Shown piece by piece: positions 55,867 through 64,000 of a DNA stretch of 64,000 nt (the stretch's first letter is position 1; the number at the start of each line of letters is the position of its first letter). The notes under the pieces are model-generated. The model made no database searches, was not told the origin of the DNA, and saw only the letters and a program-made list of their open reading frames with translations. This DNA comes from Alicyclobacillus suci. GTDB lineage: Bacteria; Bacillota; Bacilli; Alicyclobacillales; Alicyclobacillaceae. The position numbers and the translations under genes were made by a program. The stretch is from NCBI RefSeq assembly GCF_017329615.1, contig NZ_JAFMTW010000006.1, forward strand, positions 62,001 through 126,000, in the 5' to 3' direction.

Positions 55867-58857
55867 ATGAGTCGTAGTACTTTGCGCGTTCAGTTCCCTG
55901 TTCATATCGACGGAGTGGCATATGACGGCTACGAGGGTCAAACCATTCTTCAGACGATGTTGGACAATGGGATAGAACACCCGCACGTGTGTTATCACTC
56001 AAACTTGGGTGCAATTCAGACGTGCGACACGTGTATGGTCGAAGTCGACGGCAAGTTGGTGCGTGCCTGCGCCACCGAAGTGATGCCTGGGATGAAGGTA
56101 CAGACAGAGACAGATCTCGCCCGCGCCGCGCGCACGGAGGGGATGGATAGAATTCTTGAGAATCACATGTTGTATTGCACGGTGTGTGACAACAACAACG
56201 GCAACTGCGTGCTACATAACACGGCGGAATTGATGAAAATCGAGCACCAAGCATATCCTTACCGGCCGAAAGGCTACGACAAGGATATGTCCAATCCGTT
56301 CTATCGGTACGACCCAGATCAGTGTATTCTGTGCGGTCGCTGTGTCGAAGCGTGCCAGGACTTGCAGGTCAACGAGACGCTATCGATTGACTGGGAACGG
56401 GAGATGCCGCGCGTGATTTGGGATGACGACGTGGCCATCAACGAGTCGTCCTGCGTGTCTTGTGGGCATTGTGTTTCTGTTTGTCCAACTAATGCGTTGA
56501 TGGAGAAGTCGATGCTTGGCAACGCAGGGTTTCTGTCAGGCATCCCGGGCGATGTCTTAAATCCAATGATTGATTTGATTAAGGAAGTCGAGCCGGGATA
56601 CGGCGGTATTTTTGCGATTTCTGAAGTCGAGTCGGCGATGCGCGAACAGCGCATTCGCAAGACGAAGACGGTCTGTACGTTCTGCGGCGTCGGCTGCTCG
56701 TTTGACGTGTGGACCAAGGGACGCGAAATTCTCAAGGTGGAGCCGAACGAAGACGCGCCAGTCAACGGTGTTTCCACTTGTGTCAAAGGTAAATTTGGCT
56801 GGGATTTCGTCAATAGTGAAGAGCGTTTGACGAAGCCATTGATTCGTCGCGGGGATTCGTTCTATGAGGCGTCTTGGGAAGAGGCGCTGGATCTTATCGG
56901 GCGCAAGCTCAGCGAAATTAAAGAGACGTACGGTGCGGATGCCCTTGGTTTCATTTCGTCATCAAAGGTGACCAATGAAGAAAACTACTTGATGCAGAAA
57001 TTGGCACGCGCAGTTATTGGTACGAACAATATCGACAACTGCTCCCGGTATTGCCAGTCGCCAGCGACGGATGGCTTGATGCGCACGGTTGGCATTGGCG
57101 GTGACGCAGGGACCATCAAGGATATCGCAAGCGCCGGTTTGGTCATCATCGTCGGTGCCAACCCTGCCGAGGCACACCCGGTATTGGCGACGCGCGTGAA
57201 ACGTGCGCACAAACTGAACGGTCAGAAGTTGATGGTGGTCGACTTGCGCAAGCACGAGATGGCAGAGCGCGCAGATCTATTTGTTCGGCCCAACCCGGGT
57301 ACAGATCACGTTTGGCTCTCAGCGCTGACAAAATATATTATTGACCAACAATGGCACGACGTGTCGTTCCTCAATGAGAAAGTTGTAGGATTTGACGAGT
57401 ACGTGAAGTCTCTCGAGCGCTACACGCTGGATTACGCAGAACAAGTTACGGGAATTCGCAAAGATCAGCTGATTGACATGGCCAAGATGATTCATGAAGC
57501 GGATGGCGTCGCTGTATTGTGGGCGATGGGTGTCACGCAACAGCGCGGCGGCAGTGAGACAAGTGGCGCCATTAGCGATTTGTTGCTGGTTACCGGGAAC
57601 TTTGCACGCCCGGGCGCTGGTGCGTTCCCGTTGCGTGGACATAACAATGTGCAAGGTGCCTGTGACTTTGGCACGTTGCCAAATTGGTTGCCGGGGTATC
57701 AGTTGGTGACGAACGAAGCTGCGCGTAAAAAGTTCGAAGCGGCGTGGGGAACGACGTTGCCAGCGAAGCCAGGCATGGACAATCAGTTCATGTTAAATGC
57801 CATTTTGGAAGGGAAACTCCGTGGGATGTACCTGATGGGCGAGGATATGGCCTGGGTCGACACGAACTCCAATCACGTTCACGAGGCGCTCAGTCAGTTG
57901 GATTTCTTCGTGGTGCAGGACGTGTTTTTGAGCAAGACAGCACAATTTGCGGACGTCGTGTTGCCAGCGAGCCCGAGCCTTGAAAAGGAAGGTACGTTTA
58001 GCAACACGGAACGCCGGATTCAACGTCTGTATCAGGTGTTTGAGCCGCTCGGCGAATCGAAGCCGGACTGGCAAATTATCATGGCCATTGCAAATCGCCT
58101 GGGCGCCAACTGGAACTATCAACATCCGAGCGAGATTATGGCCGAAGCGGCATCGCTTGCGCCGATTTTCGCTGGGGTTTCGTACGACCGCCTGGAAGGT
58201 TACAACAGCCTCTTGTGGCCAGTTGCACCGGATGGAACGGATACACCGCTGTTGTACACGGATGGGTTTGCACATCCAGATGGCAAGGCGCGCCTGGTTC
58301 CGGCAAATTGGATCCCGCCGGTACCTCCTGCCAAACAATACGATTTACACCTGAATAACGGTCGTCTCTTGGAACACTTCCACGAGGGCAACATGACCGA
58401 CAAGTCGGAAGGCTTGCGCTCGAAGGTGCCGGACACGTTTGTTGAAGTGTCCCCAGAATTGGCGCAGCAGCGGGGATTGGTGGACGGCTCGCTCGTACGG
58501 CTGGAATCTCCGTATGGTCAGGTCAAGGTCAACGTGGTGGTCACCGATAGGGTGCATGGTAATGAATTGTATCTGCCGATGAACTCGACGAGTGAATTTG
58601 CGGCAGTCAACTTGCTGACGGGACCTGCAACGGACGTGCGGACGGATACACCCGCGTACAAAGAGACATATGTCCGCATGGAAGTGCTGAAAGCCAAAGG
58701 GCGCTCACCACTGCCGAGGAACAATCCGCGGTTTGGCAAACGCAACCCGCAACAAGGCGTCGAAGTATGGCGCAAGTGGAATCGTGAGGGTTATGTGCCG
58801 GTCGAGGAGAAAGCACAGGAGGTGGTCGCCCATGGCGAAACCCACAACCAGCATTAA
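55867..58857 (+). CDS. fdhF: NAD-dependent formate dehydrogenase, catalytic subunit
   Basis: The 996-residue molybdo/tungsto-enzyme oxidises formate to CO2. Domains in order: a [2Fe-2S] ferredoxin-like region with CYHSNLGAIQTCDTC (residues 42-56), a His-Cys3 cluster site at His100, Cys104, Cys107 and Cys114, two [4Fe-4S] sites at Cys153-163 and Cys196-206, then a [4Fe-4S] site at Cys270, 273, 277 and 305, and the molybdopterin domains. The metal ligand is Cys396 in SRYCQSPA, so it is not a selenoprotein. It resembles the YjgC/YrhE group. ATG 55867 follows AGGGGG. A DUF1641 gene overlaps its end. It sits behind a strong terminator. Confidence 0.95.
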   Translation: MSRSTLRVQFPVHIDGVAYDGYEGQTILQTMLDNGIEHPHVCYHSNLGAIQTCDTCMVEVDGKLVRACATEVMPGMKVQTETDLARAARTEGMDRILENHMLYCTVCDNNNGNCVLHNTAELMKIEHQAYPYRPKGYDKDMSNPFYRYDPDQCILCGRCVEACQDLQVNETLSIDWEREMPRVIWDDDVAINESSCVSCGHCVSVCPTNALMEKSMLGNAGFLSGIPGDVLNPMIDLIKEVEPGYGGIFAISEVESAMREQRIRKTKTVCTFCGVGCSFDVWTKGREILKVEPNEDAPVNGVSTCVKGKFGWDFVNSEERLTKPLIRRGDSFYEASWEEALDLIGRKLSEIKETYGADALGFISSSKVTNEENYLMQKLARAVIGTNNIDNCSRYCQSPATDGLMRTVGIGGDAGTIKDIASAGLVIIVGANPAEAHPVLATRVKRAHKLNGQKLMVVDLRKHEMAERADLFVRPNPGTDHVWLSALTKYIIDQQWHDVSFLNEKVVGFDEYVKSLERYTLDYAEQVTGIRKDQLIDMAKMIHEADGVAVLWAMGVTQQRGGSETSGAISDLLLVTGNFARPGAGAFPLRGHNNVQGACDFGTLPNWLPGYQLVTNEAARKKFEAAWGTTLPAKPGMDNQFMLNAILEGKLRGMYLMGEDMAWVDTNSNHVHEALSQLDFFVVQDVFLSKTAQFADVVLPASPSLEKEGTFSNTERRIQRLYQVFEPLGESKPDWQIIMAIANRLGANWNYQHPSEIMAEAASLAPIFAGVSYDRLEGYNSLLWPVAPDGTDTPLLYTDGFAHPDGKARLVPANWIPPVPPAKQYDLHLNNGRLLEHFHEGNMTDKSEGLRSKVPDTFVEVSPELAQQRGLVDGSLVRLESPYGQVKVNVVVTDRVHGNELYLPMNSTSEFAAVNLLTGPATDVRTDTPAYKETYVRMEVLKAKGRSPLPRNNPRFGKRNPQQGVEVWRKWNREGYVPVEEKAQEVVAHGETHNQH

Positions 58858-59305
58858 TCGGGTGGAACCTTCACATGAGGAACAATCGATGGAGGTGACG
58901 CAAGAACTGCAGGCGGTCTTCGCTGCGCACAGTGACGCCATCAAAAGTTTATTGGTGCTTGTGCAGGACTTGCATGACAGCGGCGTGCTCGAAATGTTGC
59001 ACGCCCTCCTAAATTCGAAGGAGAAGGTCGCTTCGATTGTACTTGAACAGGTGCTGAAGCCGTCTGTTCTCAATACCATCAAAAATGCGATGACGGCCTT
59101 AGGCATGGTCAGCAAGCTGGACGCAGAGCAATTGGGCAAGTTGACGGATGCGATGGTCACCGGGCTTGAACATGGCCAGGCGAAACTCGCCTCCGGTGAA
59201 CGTGTGGGTGTTTTCCAGCTTGCCAAAGCGGTTCGCAACCCAGATATCAACCGCACATTGGCCCTGATGCTGGGCCTTGCGGAGGGAATGGGACAGAAGC
59301 TGTAG
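58832..59305 (+). CDS. DUF1641 protein, formate dehydrogenase partner
   Basis: The 157-residue protein is of the DUF1641 family (YrhD of Bacillus), usually coded right after YrhE-type formate dehydrogenases. It is helical, with VLVQDLHDSGVLEMLHALLNSKEKVASIVLEQVL and a C-terminal FQLAKAVRNPDINRTLALMLGLAEG. A structural or electron-linking subunit is assumed; the role is not known. ATG 58832 lies within the last 26 bases of fdhF and eight bases after AGGAGGTG. It is probably coupled to fdhF. Confidence 0.87.
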   Translation: MAKPTTSINRVEPSHEEQSMEVTQELQAVFAAHSDAIKSLLVLVQDLHDSGVLEMLHALLNSKEKVASIVLEQVLKPSVLNTIKNAMTALGMVSKLDAEQLGKLTDAMVTGLEHGQAKLASGERVGVFQLAKAVRNPDINRTLALMLGLAEGMGQKL

Positions 59306-59373
59306 TCTCTTTGGCGCTCCACGATGGAGACAACAGTTTGGATGGCTGAAACGCCAGTTTGGGAGGCAGTGCA

Positions 59374-59991
59374 GTGGAAAGCCTAGGATGGCTTATCGTG
59401 CACGGAATAGGAACCTGTGCCTATGCAGCGAGTGGGGCGTTTGTCGCACTTCAGGCGAAGTATCGGATTATCGGCGTGTTTATCTTAGGACTGACGACCT
59501 CTTTCGGAGGCAGTGTCATCCGCAATACGGTCATCGGGGTACCTGTGACGCGGTTGTGGGATCGTCAAACATTGCTCTTGGTGTTGTGCACATTGGCTGT
59601 GTTGTGTATCTTGTCGACAAAGTGGATTCGCCATTGGAAAAAGTGGGGGATTTTCTTCGACTCGATTGGCCTAGCTTCGTTTTCGCTGCAAGGGGCACTC
59701 TATGCGGAACAGTATGCACATCACCTTGGCACTACCGTGATGGCCGCCTTGTTCACAGGGATTGGGGGCGGTGTCATCCGGGATGTGTTGGCTTTGCGCA
59801 AGCCCGTCGCGCTCCGCGAGGAAGTTCATGCGATTCTGACCGTGCTGGTGGGATTTCTGGTATTCATCGGTGGGCGTGGGTTTGCACAACCCATTCCATT
59901 GTTAACAACACTCTTCGTGGTTGTGGTCATCCGCCTGATTGTCGTGCGGTATCGGGAACGTCTGTGGACAAGGCTGCACCTGCGACAGTAG
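59374..59991 (+). CDS. TRIC-family (UPF0126) cation channel-like membrane protein
   Basis: The 205-residue protein has seven hydrophobic helices in two similar halves, with the family marks GTCAYAASGAFVALQAKYRIIGVFILGL and GIGGGVIRDVLALRKPVALREE, both with the conserved Gly-Gly-x-x-Arg-Asp/Asn. Prokaryotic relatives form K+-permeable trimers. GTG 59374 is seven bases after GGGAGG. It follows the DUF1641 gene by 68 bases and ends in a terminator, so it may end the formate operon without being part of it. Confidence 0.88.
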   Translation: MESLGWLIVHGIGTCAYAASGAFVALQAKYRIIGVFILGLTTSFGGSVIRNTVIGVPVTRLWDRQTLLLVLCTLAVLCILSTKWIRHWKKWGIFFDSIGLASFSLQGALYAEQYAHHLGTTVMAALFTGIGGGVIRDVLALRKPVALREEVHAILTVLVGFLVFIGGRGFAQPIPLLTTLFVVVVIRLIVVRYRERLWTRLHLRQ

Positions 59992-60037
59992 TCGTGATTG
60001 TCGCGTCGCGTGGACATGGATATGGGAACATGTGAAA

Positions 60038-60074
60038 GGTCACCCTGACAGGTATCCTGTGGGGTGGCTTTTTT
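60038..60074 (+). terminator. Terminator after the TRIC-family gene
   Basis: GGTCACCC/GGGTGGC outer and ACAGG/CCTGT inner arms form one long stem with a three-base loop, followed by six T residues. Confidence 0.85.
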
Positions 60075-60104
60075 ATTGGTCGCGGTGATGTTGGGGTGGG
60101 TAGT

Positions 60105-60131
60105 TTGATAGTCTTATGTGCGTGCTATACT
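60105..60131 (+). promoter_or_regulatory. Promoter of the lysR gene
   Basis: An extended -10 box, TG-C-TATACT at 60123-60131, has TTGATA at 60105-60110 with a short 15-base spacer. The extended -10 can make up for the short spacer. It lies about 95 bases before the TTG start. Confidence 0.5.
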
Positions 60132-60225
60132 GGTTTTGCCGAACGGGATATTTCAGAAGATTGGATAGTATATGCAGGGGAGGACGTCGCAGGATGCGTG
60201 ATGTTGCTCAAAGGAGGGACGCCGT

Positions 60226-61137
60226 TTGGACGAAAAAGACTGTCGTATCCTGCAGTGTTTGTGGCAGGAGAAGAACCTAACTCGCGCGGCCGACCGTTTA
60301 TATATAACGCAGCCCGCGGTGACTTATCGTTTGCGCCGACTTGAGCAAGAATTTGGCGCAGCCATGATGTTTCGAAACGGCAAAGGCATTGGGTTTACGC
60401 CAGAAGGGGAATACCTGGTTCATTATGCCCAGAAGATGCTGTCGGAACTACAGCAGACGAAAGACAAGATTGCAAATATGAGCCATGAAGTGCAGGGCAA
60501 TCTGCGCGTTGGCGTGTCTAGTTATTTTGGTTTGCACAATTTGCCGAAAATTTTGCGTGGTTATCATGCTGACTTTCCCAAAGTCCATATCAACGTGACG
60601 ACCGGGTGGAGTGAAGAGATCTATGAACTGCTACTTCACGACGATATCCATGTAGGTGTCGTCCGCGGAGATTTTCACTGGCCGGAAGCGAAATATCTGC
60701 TGAGTGAAGAGCGGATTTGTATGATTTCAAAATCGGAAGTCCATCTCGACGATTTGCCAAATCTTCCACAAATCAGCTACAAAGCGCCTGTCCTTACGAA
60801 TAACCTTGCGAGTTACGCGCATTCATCCTTAGCACAAATGATTGATGATTGGTGGTACGAACGATTTCACGTGCCCCCTCGCATCAGCATGCAAGTTGAC
60901 AGTTTTGAAACGTGCAAGGAGATGGTCAAGCATGTGTTTGGCTACGCAATTGTACCTAGTGATTTTGTCCACCGCCGGGATGGTTTGAAGCACATTGACC
61001 TCGTTCGCAAAGATGGTGGTATAGTCAAACGAGGCACCTGGATGTTTTATCGCGAAGCGGCGCTAAAATATACGATGGTTGGTAAATTCATAGATTTTAT
61101 GAAGAACTTTTCATATGAAGTAGCAGATAGTGAATGA
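60226..61137 (+). CDS. LysR-family transcriptional regulator
   Basis: The 303-residue regulator has the N-terminal LysR winged helix at residues 1-62 (LWQEKNLTRAADRLYITQPAVTYRLRRLEQEFG) and a substrate-binding domain from about residue 90 (GNLRVGVSSYFGLHNLPKILRGYHADFP). The start is TTG, eight to nine bases after AAAGGAGGG. It precedes an M20 amidohydrolase and a peptide-binding lipoprotein gene on the same strand and probably controls them. An AT-rich 146-base gap follows. Confidence 0.92.
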   Translation: MDEKDCRILQCLWQEKNLTRAADRLYITQPAVTYRLRRLEQEFGAAMMFRNGKGIGFTPEGEYLVHYAQKMLSELQQTKDKIANMSHEVQGNLRVGVSSYFGLHNLPKILRGYHADFPKVHINVTTGWSEEIYELLLHDDIHVGVVRGDFHWPEAKYLLSEERICMISKSEVHLDDLPNLPQISYKAPVLTNNLASYAHSSLAQMIDDWWYERFHVPPRISMQVDSFETCKEMVKHVFGYAIVPSDFVHRRDGLKHIDLVRKDGGIVKRGTWMFYREAALKYTMVGKFIDFMKNFSYEVADSE

Positions 61138-61283
61138 TAGGTCTCTTTGTATCCTGTTTTCTCTGAATATAAATTTGTTTTTGTATTTAGAGAAAAAAAC
61201 ATTAATTTTACTTATACATTTTACAGGATTAATATACAACCATACACGAATGTTGTCATTTGATGAGAGAAGGTGCAGACGGA

Positions 61284-62486
61284 TTGGGTGAACCACACAT
61301 TTCCTTGAAGTCCTGCGTGGAACAGGCTGTAGATGCACGTGATGGACTACTTCGCACTTTGGCATTGAATATACACCAGCATCCTGAGCTGAGTTTTCAG
61401 GAGCATCAGGCGATGCAGTGGTTGCTAGAACCCCTTGCCGAGGCTGGGTTTGAGATAGAGACAGGGGTTGCGGGTCTTGAGACAGCCTTCCGGGCGACGT
61501 GGGGGCCGAGCGACAAACCCGTGATTGCCCTATTAGCCGAGTATGATGCGCTTCCGGAAATGGGGCACGCTTGTGGACACAATTTAATTGGAACTGCAGC
61601 AGTGGGCGCCGCGTTGGCACTACGCGACGCTTGTCCAGATTTACCGGCTCGCATTGCGGTCATTGGTACACCCGCCGAAGAAGATGGTGGGGGAAAGATT
61701 ATCATGTGCAACGCGGGTGTATTTGACGATGTGGATGCCGCGATGCTTTGTCACCCGCGAAACCTCACGACGGTCAACCGTGGATCACTCGCCTGTGTCG
61801 ACACCACCTTTAAATTTTACGGCCGTCAGGCCCACGCTTCCTCCGCGCCGGAGGAAGGCATCAGCGCACTAGATGCTGTGATTCAATCGTTCGTCGCGAT
61901 TAACGCACTTCGGCAGTTCTTGAAGAGCGATGTCAAAATTCACGGCATTATTACTAAGGGGGGGGCTGCCCCAAATGTCGTTCCGGAATTTTGTGAAGCA
62001 AAGTTTATTTTGCGCGCCATCACAGTCGAAGAACTCGAAACAGTTCGGGAAAAGGTGTACGCGGCTGTCCGCCACAGTGCAGATGCGGTCGGTGCGCGAT
62101 GCGAAATCGAGGAAGGGTTGGTTTATGCCGAGCGCAACAACAATCGGGCGCTCGCAGCGCTATTTAAAGAGAATCTCGTCTCATTGGGCCTTGAGGTGTC
62201 TGATCTGCCTGCTCGTGCAGGCCTTGGCTCTTCCGATATCGGCAACGTCGGTCAAGTGACTGCCACGATTCATCCGTATATCCGGATTGGGGACGTATCC
62301 AATCATACGCCGGCGTTTCGTGACGCCGCTGCGTCCGAGGCCGGATTAATCGCATTGAACCAAGCCGCGAAGGCGTTGGCGATGACCGCTTATGATCTCG
62401 CTGTAAATCCACAAGCTTTACAAGCTGTGCGGGAAGAGTTTGAACAGTGGCGAGCCAATAAAACGTCTTATGCGCACAGTCCGTGA
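61284..62486 (+). CDS. M20-family amidohydrolase/peptidase (AbgB-like)
   Basis: The roughly 400-residue metal-dependent enzyme cleaves an amide bond of an N-acyl amino acid or similar compound. The metal-site blocks are LLAEYDALPEMGHACGHNLIG, GTPAEEDGGGKIIMCNAGVF and MLCHPRNL, and the dimer domain is KFYGRQAHASSAPEEGISALDAV. This is the AbgB/aminobenzoyl-glutamate hydrolase branch. TTG 61284 is eight bases after GAAGGTG and is preferred; ATG 61263 lacks a ribosome site. A peptide-type ABC binding protein follows, so an imported dipeptide or conjugate is the likely substrate. Confidence 0.88.
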   Translation: MGEPHISLKSCVEQAVDARDGLLRTLALNIHQHPELSFQEHQAMQWLLEPLAEAGFEIETGVAGLETAFRATWGPSDKPVIALLAEYDALPEMGHACGHNLIGTAAVGAALALRDACPDLPARIAVIGTPAEEDGGGKIIMCNAGVFDDVDAAMLCHPRNLTTVNRGSLACVDTTFKFYGRQAHASSAPEEGISALDAVIQSFVAINALRQFLKSDVKIHGIITKGGAAPNVVPEFCEAKFILRAITVEELETVREKVYAAVRHSADAVGARCEIEEGLVYAERNNNRALAALFKENLVSLGLEVSDLPARAGLGSSDIGNVGQVTATIHPYIRIGDVSNHTPAFRDAAASEAGLIALNQAAKALAMTAYDLAVNPQALQAVREEFEQWRANKTSYAHSP

Positions 62487-62529
62487 TTGGGTAAAGGTAT
62501 TCAAGACAAGAGGCAATGGGGGATTGCAC

Positions 62530-64000
62530 ATGCACGCTTGGCAAAGACAAAGCTCTACCTTATTGGGAGCTGTCGCGACAGTTGCGTTCTTACTCGCGGG
62601 ATGCGGCACGAATCCGGGAAATCAGGCGCAGGAGGGTGCGCAACAGAAGGGGCAATCGGGAGCGAGTCAACAACAAACACCGATTACCGGTGGTCAAATC
62701 GACGTCGATATGAGTGACGATATCCATTCAATCGATCCAGCCATCGCTGAGGATATTTTATCCGACGAGTTTGTCCAGTCGATGTATGATCAGTTGGTGA
62801 CATACAAAGGGACGACGAATCAGATTGTCGGTGATGCGGCGAAGTCCTGGGAAGTCTCGCCTGATGGGAAAACCTACACATTCCATTTGCAAAAGGGTAT
62901 TACGTTTTGGAATGGCGACAAGTTGACAGCTGATAGTTACATCGCAGAGCTGGAGCGCATTCTAAACAAAAAGATTGGCTCGCCCGGTGAATCGTTAATT
63001 GATCCTATCATCGCAGGTTCAACCGCTTATCACGATGGAACGGCGAGTACCATTCGAGGTGTCAGCGCGCCAGATCCGTATACTTTAAAAATTACCCTGA
63101 CTAAACCTGAACCCTTTTTCTTGAATATTTTGGCGATGCACTTTTTTGTTGGAATTGACCCGACGTGGATTCAAAAAGTGGGGGATGCGGATTTTGGTTT
63201 AAACAAACCGATGGGGACCGGTGCCTTTGAAATGAAGAGCAATAATCACAATACGGTCGTCCTGACGAAAAATCCGCATTATTTTCAAAAAGATGCGTCT
63301 GGCAACCAACTTCCGTATCTAAATCAAATTACATTTACGTATAACAACAACGAACAGCTGGAGGCGATGCGTTTTGAGCGTGGTGAGACAGCTTTGCTTG
63401 GGTTTAACACGCGCGGGATTCCAGCATCATCTTACCAGGGGTTTATTTCAAATCCAAACTTGAAAAAAGATATCGTCACCTCTTCTGCCGGCACCATCTG
63501 GTATATGGGATTGAATGTCCAGCAGAAGCCTTTTACGAACGTCAAAGTGCGTCAGGCTGTGGAATATGCCATCAATAAACCCTTTATTGTCAAACTGTTA
63601 GACAATCAAGGTTCCGTCGCAAACCAGCCCACACCCCCTGGTGTCTTTGGTCACGTGAACGATTTGCCTGCAAACGTCAATTACACGTATAACCCTACAA
63701 AGGCGAAACAGTTGCTCAAAGCCTCCGGCGTGTCCTTGCCGCTTCACGTGGATTTCTACTGTAGTAACGACGCGGCTACCTTAAAAATCGTCAATCAGAT
63801 TCAGAGCGATTTAAAGGCTGTCGGGATTGATTTGAATGTTCACGAAGATAGTTGGGCTACGTTTTTGACGCTCAATGCCAAAGGTAATCAGCCGTCATTT
63901 CTAATCGATTGGAATCAAACGTATCCAGATGCGTCTGACTTTTTATATACGTTGTTGAACTCGAAGGAGCAGCCAGCGAATAATTCGACGATGTATTCCA
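62530..64000 (+). CDS. Peptide/nickel-type ABC transporter substrate-binding lipoprotein (runs off the right edge)
   Basis: The visible 490 codons start with a lipoprotein signal: a hydrophobic run at residues 9-23 and the lipobox LLAGC with the lipidated Cys25, then a Gln/Ser-rich linker. The mature part is SBP family 5 (OppA/DppA type): SIDPAIAEDILSDEFVQSMYDQLV, SWEVSPDGKTYTFHLQKGITF, NKPMGTGAFEMK and VRQAVEYAINKPFIVKLL. It binds peptides or related solutes outside the membrane. ATG 62530 is six bases after GGGGGA. The stop codon and permease genes lie beyond the window. The M20 gene 43 bases upstream would process the imported solute. Confidence 0.92.
   Translation, partial: MHAWQRQSSTLLGAVATVAFLLAGCGTNPGNQAQEGAQQKGQSGASQQQTPITGGQIDVDMSDDIHSIDPAIAEDILSDEFVQSMYDQLVTYKGTTNQIVGDAAKSWEVSPDGKTYTFHLQKGITFWNGDKLTADSYIAELERILNKKIGSPGESLIDPIIAGSTAYHDGTASTIRGVSAPDPYTLKITLTKPEPFFLNILAMHFFVGIDPTWIQKVGDADFGLNKPMGTGAFEMKSNNHNTVVLTKNPHYFQKDASGNQLPYLNQITFTYNNNEQLEAMRFERGETALLGFNTRGIPASSYQGFISNPNLKKDIVTSSAGTIWYMGLNVQQKPFTNVKVRQAVEYAINKPFIVKLLDNQGSVANQPTPPGVFGHVNDLPANVNYTYNPTKAKQLLKASGVSLPLHVDFYCSNDAATLKIVNQIQSDLKAVGIDLNVHEDSWATFLTLNAKGNQPSFLIDWNQTYPDASDFLYTLLNSKEQPANNSTMYS

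Noticed and set aside
55867-58857. Selenocysteine formate dehydrogenase
   Set aside because: The metal-ligand position reads Cys396 (SRYCQ), and there is no in-frame TGA.

Overview
The window looks like a chromosomal stretch of a Gram-positive soil bacterium of the Bacillota, most like Alicyclobacillus or a related Bacillales genus. The evidence is AGGAGG-type ribosome sites with many GTG and TTG starts, a guanine riboswitch ahead of xpt-pbuX, a Bacillus-type XylR operator, glpP with leader terminators, CcpA (cre)-like boxes, and base composition near one half G+C. The genus is an inference. No rRNA, tRNA, CRISPR array, insertion sequence or prophage gene was seen. Almost everything is carbon catabolism, arranged as adjacent operons that each have a transporter and a local regulator.

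Layout. 1-1.2 kb: xpt-pbuX purine salvage (minus strand) with its riboswitch. 1.25-5.9 kb: xylose isomerase, xylulokinase and a sugar/H+ symporter behind a XylR operator. 6-9 kb: a TPR membrane protein and topoisomerase III. 9-16.4 kb: dihydroxyacetone kinase dhaKLM (minus) divergent from glpP-glpF-glpK-glpD, with leader hairpins before glpF and glpD. 16.4-20.8 kb: an aminotransferase, an amino-acid permease and an aldo/keto reductase. 21-26.3 kb: a HisD-like dehydrogenase, a LacI regulator, an unknown helical protein, a lactonase-type metallo-beta-lactamase and an MFS transporter, preceded by three copies of one palindromic operator. 26.7-29 kb: a membrane GGDEF-PAS-EAL protein. 29-34.2 kb: RidA, MFS transporter, two-subunit Rieske oxygenase and glutathione-independent formaldehyde dehydrogenase. 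34.2-34.7 kb: a gene-free stretch that folds into nested stems. 34.7-41.2 kb: GntR regulator, MFS transporter, YjhG-type pentonate dehydratase, FAH-family enzyme and GlcD-like oxidase. 41.3-50.6 kb: 4-hydroxybenzoate hydroxylase, IclR regulator and an apparently complete protocatechuate 2,3-cleavage (pra) pathway in the order praABEGFDCH. 50.7-60 kb: an NAD-binding dehydrogenase, an M14 carboxypeptidase, RF3, an MpsC-family protein, formate dehydrogenase with a DUF1641 partner, and a TRIC-type membrane protein. 60.2-64 kb: LysR regulator, M20 amidohydrolase and a truncated peptide-binding lipoprotein.

How it works together. The aromatic genes may form one network. A near-identical IclR-type palindrome lies before the Rieske operon and between iclR and praA. 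If the Rieske enzyme demethylates a methoxybenzoate, the ring would go through PobA to protocatechuate and the pra pathway to pyruvate and acetyl-CoA, and the methyl carbon through formaldehyde and formate dehydrogenases to CO2. The substrate is a hypothesis. Pentoses may be used by two routes, isomerase/kinase and an oxidative (xylonate-type) route. Most likely to be undescribed are the HisD-like/lactonase module with its operator array and the structured gene-free region near 34.3 kb.
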